DNA of 64,000 nucleotides, taken from assembly GCF_028464065.1 (NCBI RefSeq), contig NZ_CP116808.1:3687501-3751500 (forward strand), in the 5' to 3' direction. Shown one piece after another: positions 8,742 to 14,593 of this stretch (position 1 is the first letter of the stretch; each line of letters opens with the position of its first letter). The notes beneath the pieces are model-generated. The model was not told the origin of the DNA and did not search any database. It saw nothing but the letters and a program-made list of their open reading frames with translations. A program made the position numbers and the translations under genes. The stretch is from Saprospira sp. CCB-QB6 (lineage in GTDB: Bacteria; Bacteroidota; Bacteroidia; Chitinophagales; Saprospiraceae).

Positions 8742-10577
8742 ATGAACGAACGTCCAGTTATTTTACTCAATTTTGCCAATCAGCAAGATGCGCATTTGGA
8801 TCTACTCAAAGAGGAGAGTAGCCGCCTCAATGATATCTTGAGCATTGCTCATGATCAGGGCAGCATAGAACTCCACAGAGAGGAAAGTGTGAATGTGGAT
8901 CAGTTGTTAAAGGCCATCAATCGTTTTAAGGAGCGGATTGTTGTTTTTCATTATGCAGGCCATGCCGATGGAAATAGTTTGCATTTTGATGGGCAGGCTG
9001 CAGAAGCGGTGGGTTTAGCAGAGTTGTTGGGGCAGTTGCCCAATCTTAAATTTGTATTCTTGAATGGCTGCTCTACGCAGGCACAGGTAGATTATTTGTT
9101 GGAAAAAGGCGTGCAGGCGGTAATTGCTACTTCGGTAGCGATAGAGGATAATAAAGCCTTACTTTTTTCCGAAACTTTTTATCGGGCCTTAGCGAACCGC
9201 TCTACAATTGATGCGGCTTTTCAGTTTGCTGTAGCGGCTTTGCGTACGCGTTTTGGGGCTTCCTTTAATGCGCGCATTTTTATTCAGGGAGAGACCGTAG
9301 ATCATTCTTCGGAAATGCCTTGGGGATTATTTTTGAACAAAGATGCTCGTCCTGTTTTGGATTGGGCCTTGCCAACAAATATTACTCCTCCGGTAAAATC
9401 GCCTGAGCAAATTGATTATGAGGTCAATACTTATATGCTGGATGTTTTTGACGAAATGTGTCATTATGATCCTAAGCTAAAACCATTGGCTGAAGATTCT
9501 TTTACGGGCGAGTTGGATGAGCGTTTGGCTTTAGCGCTTATCATTGAGCATTTTCCTTGGCCTATTGGGGTGCAAGTGCGTTTGTTACTCTCTAAAGAGT
9601 CTGCTATTGATGAATTATCGATGGAGCGTTTAGAGCAATTGCTGAGTACCTATATATATACCACACAATTTCTCTACTACATTGCCCTCTCTCAGCTTTG
9701 GGATGAAAAGCGGAAGAGCAATATTCATGTGCGGCCTTATTTGATGGATCTTTTGCATCATGATGATAGAAGCTATCAACATTTTGACTACCTCAAGCAT
9801 TTTATTTCTATTGTAAAATTGCTGCAAGATGAAGGCAAAGCACTTTTTGTAGAGGAGTTTGCAGATATGCAAACCGCCTTTGAAGAAAAAAAGGAGCTTT
9901 ATGATGCATACCTTTATTTAGAATCTTTGCGGGCCAAAGTTCGGCAGCAAACGCCAGCGCAATTGGCGGCAGAAATGCCACAACTTTGTGCGGATGGAGA
10001 GTATTTTTTATCAACCATCTTGATTAAGTCCGCATTTTTGGTCAATTATGATTTACTGACCATTCGAGACATTCGTGTGATTAGTTATCGCTATCAAGAT
10101 CCCAAATTTGATCATTATATCGCTCGCCTCAATGCCAAAGTGAATGATTTGGCCGTGAGTAAGGCTTTACAAGCTAGATCGTATAAGGATTATGCAAATA
10201 ATGCTTCGGTGATTTTGAGCCGAAATATGCAAGACCCCAAAGATTTTCTCAATCTTTCTCCCTTCATCATTGATAAAAATGCTTTTGGAGAGGGGATGAC
10301 AGAAGATCGGGCTACAGAACAACAACTGTTTACTTACGCATACAGAGAAGGAGAAGATTTCCGTTATTTTAGTACCATTTACTCCATCTATCGAGTGCAT
10401 GAACGCCCCAAAGACCAATTGACCACAGCCAGCGAACAGCCTGTCGAGGCTAGAGCAGGCCGTGATCGCCGCCGAAGATCATCTAGAAATCGAAGAAGAA
10501 ATGAAGAGGAACCACAAAGTCCATTAGACATCCTCAAAGAATTATTTTCCCTCTTTGAAGAAGATCTTAGCCGATAA
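8742..10577 (+). CDS. CHAT-domain caspase-like protease
   Basis: A 611-residue protein with an N-terminal CHAT domain (about 1-200). The catalytic pair is visible: HYAGHAD (second His, 74) after a hydrophobic strand, and FLNGCST (Cys110) at the end of the next strand. The later A-F-Q-F-A helix is also typical. No TPR or signal peptide is seen, so it should be cytosolic, unlike the two TPR-CHAT proteins elsewhere in the window. The roughly 400-residue C-terminal part is helical and unrecognised. It ends in a basic RDRRRRSSRNRRRNEEE stretch followed by LDILKELFSLFEEDL. CHAT proteases are often effectors of STAND or CRISPR-linked systems, and here the STAND ATPase follows by 57 bp. Confidence 0.9.
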   Translation: MNERPVILLNFANQQDAHLDLLKEESSRLNDILSIAHDQGSIELHREESVNVDQLLKAINRFKERIVVFHYAGHADGNSLHFDGQAAEAVGLAELLGQLPNLKFVFLNGCSTQAQVDYLLEKGVQAVIATSVAIEDNKALLFSETFYRALANRSTIDAAFQFAVAALRTRFGASFNARIFIQGETVDHSSEMPWGLFLNKDARPVLDWALPTNITPPVKSPEQIDYEVNTYMLDVFDEMCHYDPKLKPLAEDSFTGELDERLALALIIEHFPWPIGVQVRLLLSKESAIDELSMERLEQLLSTYIYTTQFLYYIALSQLWDEKRKSNIHVRPYLMDLLHHDDRSYQHFDYLKHFISIVKLLQDEGKALFVEEFADMQTAFEEKKELYDAYLYLESLRAKVRQQTPAQLAAEMPQLCADGEYFLSTILIKSAFLVNYDLLTIRDIRVISYRYQDPKFDHYIARLNAKVNDLAVSKALQARSYKDYANNASVILSRNMQDPKDFLNLSPFIIDKNAFGEGMTEDRATEQQLFTYAYREGEDFRYFSTIYSIYRVHERPKDQLTTASEQPVEARAGRDRRRRSSRNRRRNEEEPQSPLDILKELFSLFEEDLSR

Positions 10578-10634
10578 ACCCGAACCTAATTCCATTCATC
10601 GCCCACGCAGTTTTCTAAATATAGATGTAGCCTT

Positions 10635-11702
10635 ATGGGGAAGCAGATAAAAAGTCCGTTTAAATTTCTAGATGCCTACGATCAATCCGATCGAGATATC
10701 TTCTTTGGCCGTGAACAAGAAACACAAGAGCTCTATAGCCGCCTCTTGGAAACCAATTTAGTTCTCTTATATGGAGCCTCTGGAACTGGAAAAACCAGCC
10801 TGATTAACTGTGGTTTAGGAAATGAATTTAGAGCCAGCGATTGGCTCCCTATCTTTATCCGACGCCGCGATAATATTATGCAGTCGATTAAACAAGAATT
10901 AGATCGACATGCCGTAAGAAAATTACCTGAGAAAAGCGACTTGCTCCACCTTCTAAAGTCTTTATATCTAGATTATTATAAACCGATCTACCTGATCTTT
11001 GATCAGTTTGAAGAGATTTTTATTTTAGGTAGCCGTCAAGAACAAGAGGATTTCTTCGAGCTACTTTATCAAATTGAGGCAAAGGGGCTTAAGGTTAAGA
11101 TTATTATCTCAATGCGAGAGGAATATATCGCTCAATTGTCCGAATTTGAAAATATTTATCCCAGTCTTTGGGATAACCGCCTGCGCATTGAACGCATGAG
11201 CCTCAAAAATTTGCAAGAGGTGATTCTCAACACCCTCAAAGCTTTTGATATTGAGATCCAAGATGAAGAAGAACTGGCCAATAAAATAATCGAAAAGGTT
11301 CGAGGAAAAGATAAACAGGTCGATTTGGCCACCTTACAAGTTTACCTCGATCGACTGTATCGCCTAGATGTTGAACGCCGTGGCGAAGAAAATCGCCCTA
11401 TCCGCTTTGATCGGGAATTGCTTGGAAAAAGTGGAAATCTCGAAAATGTCATGGCCTTTTTCCTCGAAGAGCAACTGAGCGAACTCGAAAAAGAGCTGCG
11501 CAACGAAATGGGCGTTTCTGAAGAGGGCATTCCTATGGATATTCTCTTTACTATGGTCACAGATAATGGGACCAAACAGGCGGTGGAACTGGATAATGTG
11601 AAGAAAGAGTTGAAAAGAGCAAAGAATATTGACCCCAAAGTGGTTGATTTTTGCATCTCTCGCTTTAAAGAGATGCGTATTCTCCGCGAATTGAACGAAT
11701 AA
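10635..11702 (+). CDS. STAND-type ATPase core lacking its C-terminal module
   Basis: A 355-residue P-loop ATPase of the nSTAND1 kind. It shows FFGREQE ahead of the P-loop (typical of STAND proteins), Walker A GASGTGKTS (47-55), Walker B LIFDQFEE (120-127) and the sensor-like IISMREEYIAQL (157-168). It ends in the start of a winged-helix domain (FCISRFKEMRILRELNE). In one-piece relatives this is directly continued by a strand and helix with an HEALI/HDSLA-type motif. Here the protein stops, and that motif opens the next gene 12 bp later. It likely acts as an ATP-driven oligomerising switch that recruits or activates the neighbouring CHAT and caspase proteases; that role is inferred. Confidence 0.9.
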   Translation: MGKQIKSPFKFLDAYDQSDRDIFFGREQETQELYSRLLETNLVLLYGASGTGKTSLINCGLGNEFRASDWLPIFIRRRDNIMQSIKQELDRHAVRKLPEKSDLLHLLKSLYLDYYKPIYLIFDQFEEIFILGSRQEQEDFFELLYQIEAKGLKVKIIISMREEYIAQLSEFENIYPSLWDNRLRIERMSLKNLQEVILNTLKAFDIEIQDEEELANKIIEKVRGKDKQVDLATLQVYLDRLYRLDVERRGEENRPIRFDRELLGKSGNLENVMAFFLEEQLSELEKELRNEMGVSEEGIPMDILFTMVTDNGTKQAVELDNVKKELKRAKNIDPKVVDFCISRFKEMRILRELNE

Positions 11703-11714
11703 AATCCCCAAAAA

Positions 11715-12470
11715 ATGAAAGTAGAAATCGTACACGATAGCCTCGCCCTCATTATTTATGAGAAAACCTCCGCCGAAGTAAAAACCCGGATGAAGGCCCT
11801 CAGTATGCTCCAAAATCGCTATTTCTACTATAAGATGAACGAAAATATGCTCCTCGGCCGAGCCGAACTCTCTTTCATTCGTCCTTTTCTTGAAGACCTA
11901 AATCTTCGGACCGAAGAACGAGCCTTTATTAGTAAGAGTCAAGAAATTTTAGATAGGGAAGAACGCCAAAATAGAATTCGCAAAAATGCAATCATTTTGA
12001 TGGGGGCCACTTTAATCATGACGCCTTTTGCCGTTTGGGGCTGGTATAATGCCTCTTTGGCCGAAACAGAAGCCGCAATGGCCCACAAAAAAGCCGAGGA
12101 AGTAAAAAAGGAAAATGAGGTTTTCCGAAAAGCAATTACTAAAAGCGGCAACCTTACAATAAAACCCCTGCCTCCAGAAGCCGAAGGCGGCATGGCCCAA
12201 CTCGAAATTGGCTATGCTAGCCTCTTTATAGAAGGCCAAGTTACAGATGAAAATGGCCAAGGCCTATCCAATGCTCAAATTTTCTTTATGGGCGCAGAGG
12301 TCCGCAGCGACCAAAAGGGATTTTTTAAATTTAATTTGGTCCTACATCCCATCGATCTGACTAAAAAAAATATCATCCTTGAAGTCAAACGAAAAGGCTA
12401 TCGCAGCAAGGAAGAAGCTATTAAAATTGAACCTAAACTGAAGCTAGATATCGCACTGAAAAAAGAATAA
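11715..12470 (+). CDS. STAND C-terminal module 1: HDSLA motif, TM, CarbopepD-like domain
   Basis: A 251-residue protein that begins with the piece missing from the ATPase: VEIVHDSLALIIYEK and then a helical region ending FISKSQE (about 1-75). One membrane helix follows (about 92-110), then a short coiled coil, and a C-terminal beta domain (FIEGQVTDENGQGLSNAQI) resembling carboxypeptidase-regulatory-like folds. The start lies 12 bp after the ATPase stop, implying translational coupling. It is paralogous to the next two genes in the N-terminal half but differs completely after the membrane helix. I infer that it docks the ATPase to the membrane and places a binding domain on the far side. Confidence 0.85.
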   Translation: MKVEIVHDSLALIIYEKTSAEVKTRMKALSMLQNRYFYYKMNENMLLGRAELSFIRPFLEDLNLRTEERAFISKSQEILDREERQNRIRKNAIILMGATLIMTPFAVWGWYNASLAETEAAMAHKKAEEVKKENEVFRKAITKSGNLTIKPLPPEAEGGMAQLEIGYASLFIEGQVTDENGQGLSNAQIFFMGAEVRSDQKGFFKFNLVLHPIDLTKKNIILEVKRKGYRSKEEAIKIEPKLKLDIALKKE

Positions 12471-12479
12471 TATTTTTTT

Positions 12480-12685
12480 TGGCCTCCCGCCTCGCTCGTC
12501 GGCGCTACGTTTACTCCCTTTGGTCGTCGAACTGCGGCCTAAAGGCCTTGTTGTCGCAGCTCGCTGCTATTTTGGGGCCTCCCGCCTTCGGCGGGCGCTA
12601 CGTTTCGCAGCTCGCAGGTCTGCTCGGCCCTTCGGCGCTGCGCGCCTCGGTCTGGCCTGCGGCCACTGCTGCACATCGCTAGGCC
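12480..12685 (+). repeat. GC-rich hairpin element, family A, compound copy
   Basis: A partial element carrying the extra segment with TCGTCGAACTGCGGCC runs into a full element (from about 12575). Hairpins of the full part: CCCGCC-ttc-GGCGGG, GGCGC-tgc-GCGCC, TGGCC-tgc-GGCCA. It starts about 10 bp after the stop of STAND module 1. Confidence 0.85.
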
Positions 12686-12726
12686 TTCATCGATATAGCC
12701 CTTATTATATAAAAGAATACTTTGCT

Positions 12727-13368
12727 GTGAAATTTGAACTCTCCCATGATGCACTAGCCAAAGTGGTCTACGATCAGGCCTCTACGGCAGATAAAATGCG
12801 ACTTAAAATCGCTAATTTCATTAAAGGACGCCATCAGCACTTTAAAGACAATAAGAGTCTGCTCAGTAAAGAGGATTTAGAATACATTAAGCGCTATTTG
12901 CCTCAGCTAGATTTAGAAACCGAGGTCAAGCAGTTTATTCATAACAGCCAACTCGCTGCTGATAGAAAACAAAAACTAAGAGCAGCCATTGTAATAGCCG
13001 TTGTTTTATTACTTTCTGGTAGTTCGGCTGTGGCCCTTTGGGGCTGGCATGAGGCCAAATTAACTCATGATCAATTACATGAAACCCACGATAAACTCCG
13101 CCAAACTTTTGATGAGCTCCGAAAAGCTCAAAAAGAAAAGCTCAAGCAAGAAGGTCTACTCAATATGAGTGAAGATGAAAAAAATGCACTACTCATCCAG
13201 CTCCAAGATACACAAGACTCTTTAAAAGAAGCCCTTAAAGAAAGTAATCAGGAAAAAAACAGTCTTCGTACAGAGGTTAAAGAAATAGAAGACCAAGCAA
13301 AAGAATGGCGGAAACAATTAGAGGGCATCAGAGGCGCTCCTATTAACTGGGAACGCAGAAAACGATAA
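12727..13368 (+). CDS. STAND C-terminal module 2: HDALA motif, TM, coiled coil
   Basis: A 213-residue protein starting at GTG with VKFELSHDALAKVVYD. The start is chosen because the next paralogue starts with the same GTG-AAA-TTT-GAA-CTC-TCC sequence; the longer open frame upstream lies inside a repeat element. An HDALA module (about 1-80) is followed by a membrane helix (about 88-108) and a coiled coil rich in Lys and Glu to the end. NMSEDEKNALLIQLQDTQDS matches SEEEKQQLIKQLLASRDS in the next gene, so the two share the coiled coil as well. Likely a membrane anchor or adaptor for the STAND ATPase. Confidence 0.85.
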   Translation: MKFELSHDALAKVVYDQASTADKMRLKIANFIKGRHQHFKDNKSLLSKEDLEYIKRYLPQLDLETEVKQFIHNSQLAADRKQKLRAAIVIAVVLLLSGSSAVALWGWHEAKLTHDQLHETHDKLRQTFDELRKAQKEKLKQEGLLNMSEDEKNALLIQLQDTQDSLKEALKESNQEKNSLRTEVKEIEDQAKEWRKQLEGIRGAPINWERRKR

Positions 13369-13389
13369 GCAAATAGATTTTAAAATAAA

Positions 13390-13418
13390 TTGTCTTTGCA
13401 CGATAAGCAATATATTTG
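13390..13418 (+). promoter_or_regulatory. Candidate Bacteroidetes promoter for STAND module 3
   Basis: TTG and TATATTTG are separated by 18 bp, close to the Bacteroidetes -33/-7 consensus (TTTG, TAnnTTTG). The -7 box lies 32 bp before the GTG start, so module 3 may be transcribed separately from the genes before it. Confidence 0.6.
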
Positions 13419-13450
13419 GTCCACAGCAACACTATAAGCGAACAACTACC

Positions 13451-14404
13451 GTGAAATTTGAACTCTCCCACGACACCTTAGCCCGCGTAATTTATGATCG
13501 CAGCTCCACCGAAGATAAAATGCGGCTCAAAATCCTTGGATTTATTCGAGGACGATATCAGTATTATTTAGATAATAAAAATTTACTGACCAAAGAGGAC
13601 CTAGCTTATATACGCCCGTATTTGGCTAAACTAGAGTTGAGCGAAGATGAACTCAACTTTATTAAACGATCTCGACAAGCAGCCAAGCGACAGCATTATT
13701 GGACTTTAGGCTCTACAATTGTCGTTATTGTTGTCTTAGGCGCTTTATTTATTTGGGCATTGTTAGGTTGGGGGGCCGTAGAAAAAACAAGGGCACATTT
13801 AGAGTTTTCGAATCAGGAAAAAAATAGAGCGTTAGATAGCTTGAAATCTGTGCAGAGAAGAGCAGACTCTCTTGCCCAAAACTTGGAAGAAGGCGAAAAT
13901 TTGCTCGAAATTTCTGAAGAGGAAAAACAACAGCTCATCAAACAGCTTTTGGCCTCTAGAGACTCTTTGTCTCAAGCCTTAGAAACAGTAACAGAGGAAA
14001 ATGTAACGCTTAAAGCTAAAGCGCGTTCTTTGGAGGAACAAACAAAAAAAGGCGGAAGCGATAAATTGCAAGCGCAAATTGAGAAGAGAGAAGAAGAACT
14101 CAAAAAACGAGAGGTTTCTTTGGTGAAAAGTCAATCGCGCATTCTTTCTTCAAAGGCGCATTATGCTTTAGATAAGGACAAAAATCCAAAGTTGGCCTTT
14201 CAGTTGGCGCGTGAAGCCTATGAAATGGACCCTACAAATACAGAAGCCACTAATGTATTAAATCAAGTGGTTAATTCTAGAAATGATTATATTGGTCAAA
14301 GCAACAGCCCTAGAAGAAGAGCTGACCAAATCATCAAAACCTATCAAGCTCGCTATGGCAAGTTGAGCACTACTGCTAAGCGCCAAGCACTAGGGAGTAA
14401 CTAA
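13451..14404 (+). CDS. STAND C-terminal module 3: HDTLA motif, TM, long coiled coil
   Basis: A 317-residue protein with a GTG start. VKFELSHDTLARVIYDRSS opens an HDTLA module (about 1-80), followed by a membrane helix (about 85-110), a long coiled coil (about 115-230), and a short helical-repeat-like region (KAHYALDKDKNPKLAFQLAR, then AYEMDPTNTEATNVL). The tail is basic. It is the closest paralogue of the preceding gene, and its DNA start is nearly identical, which points to recent tandem duplication. The TPR-like pair suggests that it binds a protein partner. A separate promoter candidate precedes it, so its dose relative to the ATPase could vary. Confidence 0.88.
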   Translation: MKFELSHDTLARVIYDRSSTEDKMRLKILGFIRGRYQYYLDNKNLLTKEDLAYIRPYLAKLELSEDELNFIKRSRQAAKRQHYWTLGSTIVVIVVLGALFIWALLGWGAVEKTRAHLEFSNQEKNRALDSLKSVQRRADSLAQNLEEGENLLEISEEEKQQLIKQLLASRDSLSQALETVTEENVTLKAKARSLEEQTKKGGSDKLQAQIEKREEELKKREVSLVKSQSRILSSKAHYALDKDKNPKLAFQLAREAYEMDPTNTEATNVLNQVVNSRNDYIGQSNSPRRRADQIIKTYQARYGKLSTTAKRQALGSN

Positions 14405-14433
14405 ATTGCGTCCTACAGGGCCGAAGGCCCGCA

Positions 14434-14563
14434 GGCCTAGCGATGGAAGGCAGGGCGGCGCAGCCGCAGACCCAAGTTTTTGAGCGTAGCGAAAAAACTG
14501 CAGGGCCGAGCAGACCTGCGAGCCCGCGCACAGCCCGGCCCGCCTATAGGGCGGGCAAGCCCC
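14434..14563 (-). repeat. GC-rich hairpin element, hybrid copy before caspase
   Basis: Reverse orientation. Middle hairpin arms are GTTTTT and AAAAAC around gagcgtagcg. One end holds GCCCGCC-tata-GGGCGGGC. It separates STAND module 3 from the caspase gene. Confidence 0.8.
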
Positions 14564-14593
14564 AAAACAATAAATAAAAAATCTAAAATTCCT

